Shown in pieces: positions 5,873 through 12,319 of a DNA stretch of 12,319 bases. The notes beneath the pieces are model-generated. The model did no database searches and was not told where the DNA came from. It saw only the letters and a list, made by a program, of their open reading frames with translations. Origin of the DNA: an uncultured Tabrizicola sp. (lineage in GTDB: Bacteria > Pseudomonadota > Alphaproteobacteria > Rhodobacterales > Rhodobacteraceae). The stretch covers positions 1-12,319 of the forward strand of contig CALLZQ010000002.1 of NCBI GenBank assembly GCA_937858255.1, in the 5' to 3' direction. How positions within the stretch are numbered: the first letter of the stretch is position 1; each line of letters starts with the position of its first letter. Position numbers and translations under genes: made by a program.

Positions 5873-5901
5873 GCCCTAATCCCGCTGGCGGGTTCTGTCA
5901 A
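5873..5901 (-). promoter_or_regulatory. Candidate promoter for yhhQ with consensus -35
   Basis: TTGACA (5901-5896) overlaps the TGA of the upstream gene. A 17-bp spacer leads to TAGGGC (5878-5873), a weak -10. Transcription from here would give a leader of about 65 nt that includes the whole riboswitch. The GC-rich stretch between (5840-5870) can form a CCCC-GTCA-GGGG hairpin of unknown role. Confidence 0.33.
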
Positions 5902-6836
5902 TGCGTGATGCGGTATTCGACAATCTCGGTGCGCAGCAGCGGCAGGAAGTTATCGTCCGAGATCATGGTCAGCCGGATCGCCCCTGTGGGATCGCGCCAG
6001 ACTGACAGCCCCTCCAGGTTGTCATGCAGGCCAACCGGGCTTTGCATCTCGACCCGTTCAGCGGTCAGAGCCGTCTTGGCAATGACAAAGGACCGGACCC
6101 GGCTGGCAAATCCGCTGATGCCCATAAATTGCCGCTCTAACACATAAAGCCGCCCGTCCGGCCCGAAATCCGCCCCGACCGGCAGGAAACTGCCCCGGCG
6201 CGGCAGATCAAAGGGCTGGGTCCATTTGCCCTTGGCAAAGCGCCAAACCGGAAAATCCTTGCCCCCGGGGTTCCCGGGCTGCCCCAGCAGCAGGCGCGGT
6301 TTCTTGCTGCCCGGCAATTCTTCGGGCAGGGTATAAAGCGCGCCCTGACGATCAATGGCCAGCGCCTCAAGCGCAGAGTTGCGGGGGAAGGCGCCAAAGG
6401 CATCGGGGGTCGGCAGGTTCTCAGCCAGACCGTCGATCTGGCGATACCGCAATACCCGCGCCGCCCCCTCGAATGAGACATAGGCCGTGCCATCAGGCGC
6501 GATTGCCAGCCCCTCACTATCGTTACGCCCCTTGCGCAAGGGTGCGGTCGTGTCGGACTTCAGCGGCTGGATCGGCACCACCCGCACAGCCCGAATGCGC
6601 CCCTCGTCATCGCGCAGCAGCGTACCGCGAATGAATTGCCCCTTATCCGACAGGGCAACGAAAGCGGCCCCGTCACCCTCGACCTCAATGGCCGAAAGCC
6701 CCCCGAAATTCTTGTCAGACATGACCCAGCGGAACGCCCCGAAATACCCCTCGGGCGCGTTACCGCCAGCGCTGCCTTGCAAGCCAAAGCCGACAAGCAC
6801 CGACAGGATTACGGCGAAGCGAGAACGTCGAGACAT
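5898..6836 (-). CDS. Secreted phytase-like / esterase-like beta-propeller protein
   Basis: This is a 312-residue protein from the ATG at 6836. It begins with [18 protein letters not shown], a basic n-region plus hydrophobic core typical of a signal peptide, so it is probably periplasmic. The rest shows the repeating pattern of the 'esterase-like activity of phytase' family (PF13449): [42 protein letters not shown] and LTMISDDNF. The biochemical role of bacterial members is poorly defined; phosphodiester or ester hydrolysis is the family suggestion, and no substrate is implied here. The frame extends upstream to 6947, but that stretch lies in the mepA coding region and lacks signal-peptide character, so I reject it. 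The start overlaps the end of mepA by 28 bp in another frame, implying translational coupling. Confidence 0.82.
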   Translation of the reverse strand: MSRRSRFAVILSVLVGFGLQGSAGGNAPEGYFGAFRWVMSDKNFGGLSAIEVEGDGAAFVALSDKGQFIRGTLLRDDEGRIRAVRVVPIQPLKSDTTAPLRKGRNDSEGLAIAPDGTAYVSFEGAARVLRYRQIDGLAENLPTPDAFGAFPRNSALEALAIDRQGALYTLPEELPGSKKPRLLLGQPGNPGGKDFPVWRFAKGKWTQPFDLPRRGSFLPVGADFGPDGRLYVLERQFMGISGFASRVRSFVIAKTALTAERVEMQSPVGLHDNLEGLSVWRDPTGAIRLTMISDDNFLPLLRTEIVEYRITH

Positions 6837-7708
6837 TGTTTTGGCAGATCGGCCATCGTGTATTCGCGCGGATGGCGTTTGCGCGGCGGCGGGTCTTTGG
6901 GTGGTTTTGAGGGTTTGGGCGGGTTCAGGTAGTCCGTCACCCACCATTCAAGCGTCTCATCGCAACCATTGCCACCCTTGGACAATTCGCTGACCGAGGG
7001 CTTTTGCGTTTCACACAGCCGCGCGCCCTTGGGGCATTTCAGGCGCACATGAAAATGCGTGTCATGCCCCGCAATGGGTCGGATCTTTTGCAACCACTTA
7101 GTATCGGCCTTGGTCGCGGTCTTGCACATCTCGATCTTGACCGCGGCAGCCACGAAAATCCGGTCTACACGCGGGTCCAGCGCAGCGGCCTTCATCACCG
7201 CCTGATGGCGCTTGGTCCAGTTCTTTGTCACCGACCGTTGGTCAGCAGAGCGTACGGGAATCGAACTGATCTTCTCACGCTCGGCCCGGCTCAGGTTCAG
7301 ACGCTTGGGCGGCAATTGCCAGATATCGGCATCGAGGCCAATCTGGTGGCTGGCGTGCCCGCTGGTCATCGGGCCGCCGCGCGGCTGGCTGATGTCTCCG
7401 ATGTAAAGCCCTGCCCAGCCGATCTGCCGCGCGGTCTGCGACAGGTCGATCAGGAAATCGATCATCTCGGGATGGCCGAAATTGCGATTGCGCGACAGGC
7501 GCATCGCCTGCCAGGTCGGGCCGGTTTCAGGCAATTCGACCAGACCGGCCCCGCATCCCTTGGCATAGGATCCGATGGGCATCGGGGCCTGCTGGCTGGG
7601 TGCCGTCTTGGCCCCCAGCAATTTGTTGGCCAGTTTCTCGGCACTCGCATCCGCAGGGATCAGCGCCAGAATCGTCAAAAGAGCCGCAATTGCCCGGAAA
7701 CCTGTCAT
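6809..7708 (-). CDS. mepA: Penicillin-insensitive murein endopeptidase MepA (peptidase M74)
   Basis: This is a 299-residue periplasmic zinc peptidase that cleaves D-alanyl-meso-DAP cross-links in peptidoglycan. A signal peptide is visible, with likely cleavage after ADASA (about residue 23). The zinc and catalytic motifs of the LAS-type fold are intact: [15 protein letters not shown] (H118, H121, D126, D128) and [13 protein letters not shown] (H215, H218, H220). Paired cysteines are scattered as expected for an exported enzyme. A proline/lysine-rich linker (about 262-280) near the C-terminus is less usual. ATG at 7708 gives a TGATG overlap with the MFS gene stop; the preceding GTG (7711) would instead give GTGA. 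Either way the two genes are coupled. The 3' end overlaps the phytase-like gene. Confidence 0.95.
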   Translation of the reverse strand: MTGFRAIAALLTILALIPADASAEKLANKLLGAKTAPSQQAPMPIGSYAKGCGAGLVELPETGPTWQAMRLSRNRNFGHPEMIDFLIDLSQTARQIGWAGLYIGDISQPRGGPMTSGHASHQIGLDADIWQLPPKRLNLSRAEREKISSIPVRSADQRSVTKNWTKRHQAVMKAAALDPRVDRIFVAAAVKIEMCKTATKADTKWLQKIRPIAGHDTHFHVRLKCPKGARLCETQKPSVSELSKGGNGCDETLEWWVTDYLNPPKPSKPPKDPPPRKRHPREYTMADLPKQCLDVLASP

Positions 7709-9042
7709 CACACCGCCTGATCGCCCTCTGGTTTAACCCAGAGTAGCAGAACCAACCCGACAAGGAACAGACCGATAAGCGGACTCACGCCGAGTTGCTG
7801 GCTGCCGGTCAGATCGGTGGCAATACCGATCGACAGCGGCGCGATGAACGAGGTTGCCTTGCCGGCCAGCGCATAGAGCCCGAAAGCCTCGGTGATTTTG
7901 TCTGCCGGCGCCTGGCGCACCATCATCGTGCGGCTGGCCGATTGCAACGAGCCGCCCCCCGCCCCGATCAGCGCGCCCAGAACATAAAAGGCAATGTCGG
8001 GCAGCTTGCTCTCAGGCCCCACGGGCATGCCGAAAACGCTCTCCCGGCTGACGAAAACCACGGCCACCGCAACCGCCGTCAGCACCAGCACATTGACGAT
8101 GATCACCGGCTTTGGCCCGAACCGGCTATCGGCCCGCCCGCCCAGCCAGGCAAAGATCGCGCCGGTCAGCGCCGCCAGAATGCCGAAGATGCCGACCTGC
8201 GTCACGCCCCAGCCCAGAACGCCCGCCGCATAGATGCCGCCAAAAGTGTACATGCCGTTCAGCGCGTCGCGATAGAACATCGACGATGTCAGATAGGCAA
8301 ACAGGCTTTGCCGCGAGGGCAGCCCTTTCAGGGTCTGCCGCAACTCAGGCCAGGCGCTGCGGATGGCGGCGCCGATGCTGATGGTATCTGTCCGGGGCGG
8401 CTCTCGTACCCACAGAAAGAACGGGATCATGAAGACGGCATACCAGATCGCCGTCAGCGGCCCGACCGAGCGGGTGCCTTCGCGCAACGCAGGATCAAGT
8501 CCGAACAGCGGCGTACCGCCCAGCATGGTCTTGCCCGCCGGATTCTCCGCCAAAAACAGCAGCATGATCGCAAGGGCGATGATGCCGCCAATATAGCCGA
8601 AAGCCCAGCCGCTGCCCGAGATGCGGCCCAATTCCTCACGCGGGGCCAGATCGGGCAGCATCGCATTGGTAAAGGTGGTGGCGAATTCCATGCCGATCAG
8701 GCCGACACTGAACCAGATCATCACCGCCCAGACGTTGAAATCAACGGGCGCCGAATACCACAGCATCCATGCCCCCAGGACATAAAGGATGGAAAACAGC
8801 CAGATAAAGGCCATGCGCCCGCCGGCCTTGTCGGCAATAGCGCCCAACAGGGGCGAGAGGATGGCGATCAGTACCCCGGCAGCCCCGACCCCATACCCCC
8901 AGATCGTCTGCGCGGCGCTGCCGTCGCCCACGACGGACACGACATAGGGGCCAAAGATAAAGGTCAAGAGCAGCGTATTATAGGGCTGACTGGCCCAGTC
9001 AAAGAAATACCAGCCCCAGATGCGTTTACGCGCGGCGTCCAT
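7708..9042 (-). CDS. MFS transporter, UMF1/Atg22-like family
   Basis: This is a 444-residue, twelve-helix-type membrane protein. The opening KRIWGWYFFDWASQPYNTLLLTFIFGPYV is diagnostic of the UMF1 family (PF11700, related to the yeast vacuolar amino-acid effluxer Atg22). Further signs are the MFS-like loop GAIADKAGGR after helix 2, LPDLAPREELGRISGSGWAFGYIGG, and LGGRADSRFGPK in the second half. The substrate is unknown; nutrient or metabolite efflux is the family suggestion. The start at 9042 is chosen because AGGAGAG lies 8-9 nt upstream; the 27-residue extension to 9123 has no transporter-like features and overlaps the previous gene. It is coupled to mepA by overlapping stop and start, suggesting a role in cell-wall or envelope metabolism, for example muropeptide or amino-acid transport (inference). 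Confidence 0.9.
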   Translation of the reverse strand: MDAARKRIWGWYFFDWASQPYNTLLLTFIFGPYVVSVVGDGSAAQTIWGYGVGAAGVLIAILSPLLGAIADKAGGRMAFIWLFSILYVLGAWMLWYSAPVDFNVWAVMIWFSVGLIGMEFATTFTNAMLPDLAPREELGRISGSGWAFGYIGGIIALAIMLLFLAENPAGKTMLGGTPLFGLDPALREGTRSVGPLTAIWYAVFMIPFFLWVREPPRTDTISIGAAIRSAWPELRQTLKGLPSRQSLFAYLTSSMFYRDALNGMYTFGGIYAAGVLGWGVTQVGIFGILAALTGAIFAWLGGRADSRFGPKPVIIVNVLVLTAVAVAVVFVSRESVFGMPVGPESKLPDIAFYVLGALIGAGGGSLQSASRTMMVRQAPADKITEAFGLYALAGKATSFIAPLSIGIATDLTGSQQLGVSPLIGLFLVGLVLLLWVKPEGDQAV

Positions 9043-9094
9043 ACCCTGCTCTCCTCTCGGCCGGTCCCTGACCGTTGGCCAGATCAAGCCCGAA

Positions 9095-9121
9095 AAGCCG
9101 CGAGGGCGCAAGCGCGCCCTC
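9095..9121 (-). terminator. GC-rich hairpin between the thioesterase and MFS genes, possible terminator
   Basis: GAGGGCGC (9121-9114 on the - strand) pairs perfectly with GCGCCCTC (9109-9102) around a GCTT loop. GCGGCTTTTC follows, a weak U-run. The stem starts within the thioesterase stop codon. It could terminate that gene or attenuate read-through into the MFS-mepA cluster. Confidence 0.45.
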
Positions 9122-9662
9122 ACATCTCGGGTGGCCAGGGGCGATGCGTCTCGGCCTCAGCCCAGGCCTGCACCCATGCGGGCAGGGGCGGGCTGACCCC
9201 GTCCTGACCAAAGGCAATCGCCATTTCCGATGGCGCCACGATGCCGGCGCGTCCCGCCGACGCCTTGACCAAAGCCGAGCGCAGCAAGAGATGCGAGGTG
9301 CATTCCCCCTGCCGCCACATCGACTGCTCCATATAGATGAACCGGGCATCCCAGCCGATCAGCCGCGTGCGCATTTCCACCCGGTCAAACAGTTTGACGC
9401 GGCGGCGATACCGCGTGGTATTGCCCGCGACTGTCATGCCCCAGCCATTGGCCCGCATCACCTCGCGAAAGCCCATGCGATTGGCCAGCGGGATCCGTCC
9501 CAGATCATAGATTGTCAGGGTGCGGCCGTTGTTCAGCTCCATCCAGGGGTCAAGATCCCATGGCCAGATCCGGTGGTGGCTGACATGAGTGTCGAAAAAG
9601 CCGAGTTTGGGAGCGTTGCGGAATTTCAGCAATTCCTTGAGCATTCGGAAATAGGGATACAT
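9120..9662 (-). CDS. Hot-dog fold thioesterase (4HBT_2 / THEM6-like)
   Basis: This is a 180-residue soluble protein. After the first strand (THVSHHRIWPWDLDP) comes DLDPWMELNNGRTLTIYDLGR (36-56). This corresponds to the D-x-D...H-x-NN-x-R-Y motif of YbgC/4-hydroxybenzoyl-CoA thioesterases, with E in place of the usual histidine before L-NN. It is followed by NTTRYRRRVKLFDRVEMRTRLIGWDARFIYMEQSM, the usual hot-dog sheet pattern. The likely reaction is acyl-CoA thioester hydrolysis; the acyl group is unknown. The altered motif resembles the THEM6 branch, whose activity is uncertain. ATG at 9662 is chosen because GGAG lies about 8 nt before it; the 83-residue upstream extension runs into the divergent promoter region and yggT and is not protein-like. 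It is transcribed away from yggT-recQ. Confidence 0.85.
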   Translation of the reverse strand: MYPYFRMLKELLKFRNAPKLGFFDTHVSHHRIWPWDLDPWMELNNGRTLTIYDLGRIPLANRMGFREVMRANGWGMTVAGNTTRYRRRVKLFDRVEMRTRLIGWDARFIYMEQSMWRQGECTSHLLLRSALVKASAGRAGIVAPSEMAIAFGQDGVSPPLPAWVQAWAEAETHRPWPPEM

Positions 9663-9822
9663 CGGCAATCTCCTGCTGGTGCGGCCCTGCACCGGATTGC
9701 CACAAAGGTCAAGCGCGACGCCACGGAAACCGCCCGGCCCCCGGCCCGAATGCCATTGCCCTTGTTGGGGTTGCGGGGTAGCTATACCACTATCCCTAGC
9801 ATTCACCCTGAAAGGGCCACCG
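9663..9822. promoter_or_regulatory. Divergent intergenic region between thioesterase and yggT
   Basis: These 160 bases must hold the divergent start signals. For yggT, a possible pairing is TTGCCC about 17 bp before TAGCTATA (near 9780-9787), but neither box is strong. AAAGGG (9811-9816) is the yggT ribosome site. A GGTGC/GCACC hairpin near 9677-9692 falls in the thioesterase leader. No repeat or small ORF was seen. Confidence 0.35.
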
Positions 9823-10101
9823 ATGACTGCCTTGCTCGAGACCTTTCTTCTGATCCTGCGCATCGCCCAGTGGATCATCCTGATCCACATCATCATGTCC
9901 TGGCTGATCAACTTTCAGGTTCTGAACCTGCGCCAGCCGCTCGTCGCACAAATCTGGTACGGCATCAGCCGATTGCTCGACCCGATCTATTCGCGCATCA
10001 GGGCGTTTCTGCCCAATCTCGGGGGCATCGACCTTGCGCCGCTGATCGTGCTGATTGTGATCTTTTTCCTGCAACGGCTGATCCTTACCGGCGGGATGTA
10101 A
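9823..10101 (+). CDS. YggT-family membrane protein
   Basis: This is a 92-residue protein with two hydrophobic segments (about 4-30 and 70-90) around a conserved middle. The alphaproteobacterial YggT pattern is clear: LRIAQWIILIHIIMSWLINF near the N-terminus, then LLDPIYSRIRAFLPNLGGIDLAPLI (52-76). The family (PF02325) has been linked to osmotic tolerance and to cell-division or membrane organisation in other bacteria, and the Ycf19 relatives to thylakoid biogenesis; its function here is not known. The start is fixed by AAAGGG seven bases before ATG; the longer frame to 9679 is rejected because it lacks a ribosome site and recognisable sequence. recQ begins 13 bp after its stop, so the two are probably co-transcribed. 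Confidence 0.92.
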   Translation: MTALLETFLLILRIAQWIILIHIIMSWLINFQVLNLRQPLVAQIWYGISRLLDPIYSRIRAFLPNLGGIDLAPLIVLIVIFFLQRLILTGGM

Positions 10102-10114
10102 TCCAGCCCCGACG

Positions 10115-12187
10115 ATGACCGACCCCACCGAGCTTTTGCATCAGATTTTTGGCTTTTCGGGTTTCCGCCCGGGCCAGGAAGAGATTGTGCTCGCCGTTCT
10201 GGCGGGGCGCAACACATTGGCGATCATGCCAACGGGGGGGGGCAAATCGCTGTGCTTTCAGCTTCCGGCCCTGTGCCGCGATGGCGTCACAGTGGTCATC
10301 TCGCCGCTGATTGCCCTGATGCGCGACCAGGTTCGCGCGCTGCGCGCAGCGGGGGTTGAGGCGGGGGCGCTGACCTCGGCCAATACCGAAGCCGAGACCG
10401 AAGAGGTATTTTCCACCGGGCTGGTGTGCTGCGATGTGTCGGCCGCCATCGACGCGGGGCGGCTGAAGCTGCTGTACATGGCGCCCGAACGGCTGGCCTC
10501 GGGCAGCGCGGTTCAGCTTTTGCGCCGCGCCAATTGCAACCTGATCGCGGTGGATGAGGCACATTGTGTCAGCCAGTGGGGCCATGACTTTCGCCCCGAT
10601 TACCTGCGTATCGGCGAATTGCGCCGCAGCCTGCGGGTGCCGCTGGCCGCCTTTACCGCCACAGCGGATGAAGAAACCCGGGCCGAAATCGTCGCGCGCC
10701 TGTTCGATGGCGAGCCGCCGGAAACCTTTCTGCGCGGCTTCGACCGGCCCAATATTCACCTTGCCTTTGCGGCCAAGGACAAGCCGCGCGAACAGATCCT
10801 GCGCTTTGCCGCGGCGCGCCGGGGGCAATCGGGCATTGTCTATTGCGCCGCCCGGGCGCGAACCGAGGTTTTGGCACAGGCCCTGCGCGAGGCCGGGCAT
10901 TCTGCCTGCCACTATCACGGCGCGATGGATCCCGATGACCGGCGGCAGGTCGAAATCCGTTTTCAGCAGGAAGACGGGCTGATTGTGGTCGCGACCATTG
11001 CCTTTGGCATGGGAATCGACAAACCCGATATCCGCTGGGTCGCCCATGCCGATCTGCCCAAATCCATCGAGGCCTATTATCAGGAAATCGGCCGTGCCGG
11101 GCGCGATGGCGCGCCCGCCGAGACGCTGACGCTGTTCGGCCCTGATGACATTCGCCTGCGCCGCGCGCAGATTGATGAGGGGCTGGCCCCCGCCGACCGC
11201 AAGGCCGCTGACCATGCCCGTCTCAACGCCCTCCTCGGGCTGGCCGAGGCGATCGGTTGCCGGCGGCAAGTGCTGCTGGGCTATTTCGGCGAGACGGCGC
11301 AGCCTTGCGGCAATTGTGATCTCTGCGAACGTCCGGCGGATCTGTTCGATGCGACCGAGGCGGTGCGCAAGGCACTTTCCGCCATCCTGCGCACCGGCGA
11401 ATGGTTCGGCGCCGGGCATCTGATCGACATCCTCACCGGCAATGCCACCACCAAGGTTCGCGAAAAGGGCCACGATGCCTTGCCTACCTTTGCCGTCGGG
11501 CGAGAGCTGTCCAAGGCGGCTTGGGGCGCGGTGTTCCGCCAGATGATGGGCCGTGACCTGATCCGCCCGGATGGCGAGCGTCACGGCGCCTTGCGGATGA
11601 CCGACAGTGCCCGGCCGATCCTGCGGGGCGAGGCCAGCATTACCCTGCGCCGGGACAGCCTGACCAATGCTGCGCCACGGGCCACGGTCAAGGCGCTGGT
11701 CTCGGAGGAGGACGCCCCCCTGCTCTCGGCGCTCAAGGCCAAACGCCGCGCCCTGGCCGAGGCTGCTGGCGTACCCGCCTATGTGGTATTCCCTGACCGG
11801 ACGCTGATCGAGATGGCCGAGCGCAAGCCTGCGACACTGGATCAGATGGCGGGAATCACCGGCGTCGGCGCGAAAAAGCTGGAAAGCTATGGCGCGGCTT
11901 TCCTGAGTGTGATCACCGGTGCGACGGAAACCCTGCACCCGGCGCGGATGCGGCTTGCCGGGCGGGCCGCGGGCGATCTGTTCGACCGTCTGGCCGAAAC
12001 CCAGTTGCAATTGCTGCGCGGTGAGGACGGGACCGGCAAATATCTAATCTGCACCCACAGCACCCTGCGCCAGATCGCCGAGCGCCGCCCCTCGACCCTG
12101 GGCGAACTGTCAGCCATTCAGGGCATGGGCGATCAAAAGACCGAGCGTTTCGGCCCGGCCTTTCTACAGGTTCTTGGCGCGGATTAG
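10115..12187 (+). CDS. recQ: ATP-dependent 3'-5' DNA helicase RecQ with tandem HRDC domains
   Basis: This is a 690-residue RecQ acting in recombination and replication-fork repair. The helicase core is intact: FRPGQEEIV Q-motif (17-25), Walker A MPTGGGKS (38-45), DEAH (147-150), aromatic-rich loop SQWGHDFRPDY (153-163), TATAD (181-185) and motif VI QEIGRAGRDG (323-332). The zinc-binding domain has C382, C398, C401 and C404, followed by the winged-helix RQC region (about 410-520). Two HRDC domains follow, at about 533-600 and 622-689; E. coli RecQ (about 610 residues) has one. Between SANTEAETEEVF and GRLKLLYMAPERL there are about ten more residues than in E. coli, including the pair CC (105-106). 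The ribosome site before ATG is weak, consistent with coupling to yggT. Confidence 0.97.
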   Translation: MTDPTELLHQIFGFSGFRPGQEEIVLAVLAGRNTLAIMPTGGGKSLCFQLPALCRDGVTVVISPLIALMRDQVRALRAAGVEAGALTSANTEAETEEVFSTGLVCCDVSAAIDAGRLKLLYMAPERLASGSAVQLLRRANCNLIAVDEAHCVSQWGHDFRPDYLRIGELRRSLRVPLAAFTATADEETRAEIVARLFDGEPPETFLRGFDRPNIHLAFAAKDKPREQILRFAAARRGQSGIVYCAARARTEVLAQALREAGHSACHYHGAMDPDDRRQVEIRFQQEDGLIVVATIAFGMGIDKPDIRWVAHADLPKSIEAYYQEIGRAGRDGAPAETLTLFGPDDIRLRRAQIDEGLAPADRKAADHARLNALLGLAEAIGCRRQVLLGYFGETAQPCGNCDLCERPADLFDATEAVRKALSAILRTGEWFGAGHLIDILTGNATTKVREKGHDALPTFAVGRELSKAAWGAVFRQMMGRDLIRPDGERHGALRMTDSARPILRGEASITLRRDSLTNAAPRATVKALVSEEDAPLLSALKAKRRALAEAAGVPAYVVFPDRTLIEMAERKPATLDQMAGITGVGAKKLESYGAAFLSVITGATETLHPARMRLAGRAAGDLFDRLAETQLQLLRGEDGTGKYLICTHSTLRQIAERRPSTLGELSAIQGMGDQKTERFGPAFLQVLGAD

Positions 12188-12194
12188 GCGGCGG

Positions 12195-12319
12195 CTAGGC
12201 CTCATCAATCGGGTTGGTATCGGCGGGGCGGGATTTTCGCAACACGCCAAAACTTGCTGCCTTTTTGCGCGGGTTTGGCAAAAATCCGGGCCCGCCCGAG
12301 GCGGAAAGTCCCTGGTCTG
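12195..12319 (-). CDS. 3' end of an unidentified gene (partial)
   Basis: An open frame enters from the right edge on the - strand and runs 40 codons to TAG at 12197-12195. The C-terminal tail contains GGPGFLPNPRKKAASFG and ends SRPADTNPIDEA. It is hydrophilic, basic then acidic, like the tail of a cytoplasmic or membrane protein's C-terminus. No family is recognised. Third-position GC is only moderate, so coding status is likely but not certain. It would converge on recQ with 7 bp between stop codons. Confidence 0.42.
   Translation of the reverse strand, partial: DQGLSASGGPGFLPNPRKKAASFGVLRKSRPADTNPIDEA

Noticed and set aside
5873..5895. CCCG-CCAG-CGGG hairpin as a terminator after the phytase-like gene.
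   Set aside because: The stem is only four base pairs and no U-run follows on the - strand.
6837..6947. N-terminal extension of the phytase-like protein to 6947.
   Set aside because: It overlaps mepA coding sequence and would bury the signal peptide that begins at the ATG at 6836.
7795..9207. Long + strand open frame opposite the MFS gene (470 codons).
   Set aside because: Composition is dominated by R, Q, H, D and G, typical of antisense to a hydrophobic membrane protein; the opposite strand is clearly the gene.
10085..12010. Long - strand open frame opposite recQ (641 codons).
   Set aside because: recQ on the + strand has every helicase motif in order. The antisense frame shows no domain and arises from high GC at third positions.
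12262..12284. TTTTTGC/GCAAAAA inverted repeat as a recQ terminator.
   Set aside because: The stem is AT-rich with a 9-nt loop, no T-run follows on the + strand, and it lies inside the probable edge CDS.

Overview
The window looks like chromosomal DNA from a high-GC alphaproteobacterium. Rhodobacterales (Rhodobacter/Paracoccus-like) is the best guess, from codon bias, densely overlapping genes and protein style. This is recognition by eye, not a search. I see no tRNA, rRNA, insertion sequence or CRISPR array. Most genes are housekeeping or metabolic; the unusual material is mainly in the non-coding stretches.

Layout. (1) Positions 1-753, + strand: the last codons of a probable DevC-type permease, then a DevA-type ABC ATPase. 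(2) 750-2228, - strand: a PiT phosphate transporter whose stop codon overlaps the devA stop. Its start region (2227-2266) carries four PHO-box-like half-sites at an exact 11-bp period. (3) 2313-4902, - strand: a tightly coupled three-gene operon, arfB, then a class-III aminotransferase of the AGXT2L/phospho-lyase type, then an APH-fold kinase. Both junctions are ATGA stop/start overlaps. The last two genes plausibly form a kinase plus phospho-lyase pathway for an amino alcohol or hydroxylated amino acid. (4) 4903-5179: a structured non-coding stretch. On the - strand it has a 17-nt perfect complement of the 16S rRNA 3' end (an extreme Shine-Dalgarno), an 18-codon ORF, two hairpins and a terminator-like 13-bp hairpin. 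(5) 5180-9042, - strand: an overlapping cluster of a UMF1-family MFS transporter, mepA (murein endopeptidase) and a secreted phytase-like/esterase-like protein, followed by yhhQ (queuosine precursor transporter). A preQ1-I riboswitch-like element sits just upstream of yhhQ at 5808-5839. (6) 9120-9662, - strand: a hot-dog thioesterase. (7) 9823-12187, + strand: a YggT-family membrane protein, then recQ with two HRDC domains. (8) The right edge holds the 3' end of an unidentified - strand gene converging on recQ.

The points most worth checking are the riboswitch in front of yhhQ, the ultra-strong Shine-Dalgarno mini-ORF/ncRNA locus at about 4945-5175, the PHO-box array on the pit start, and the kinase/phospho-lyase pair.
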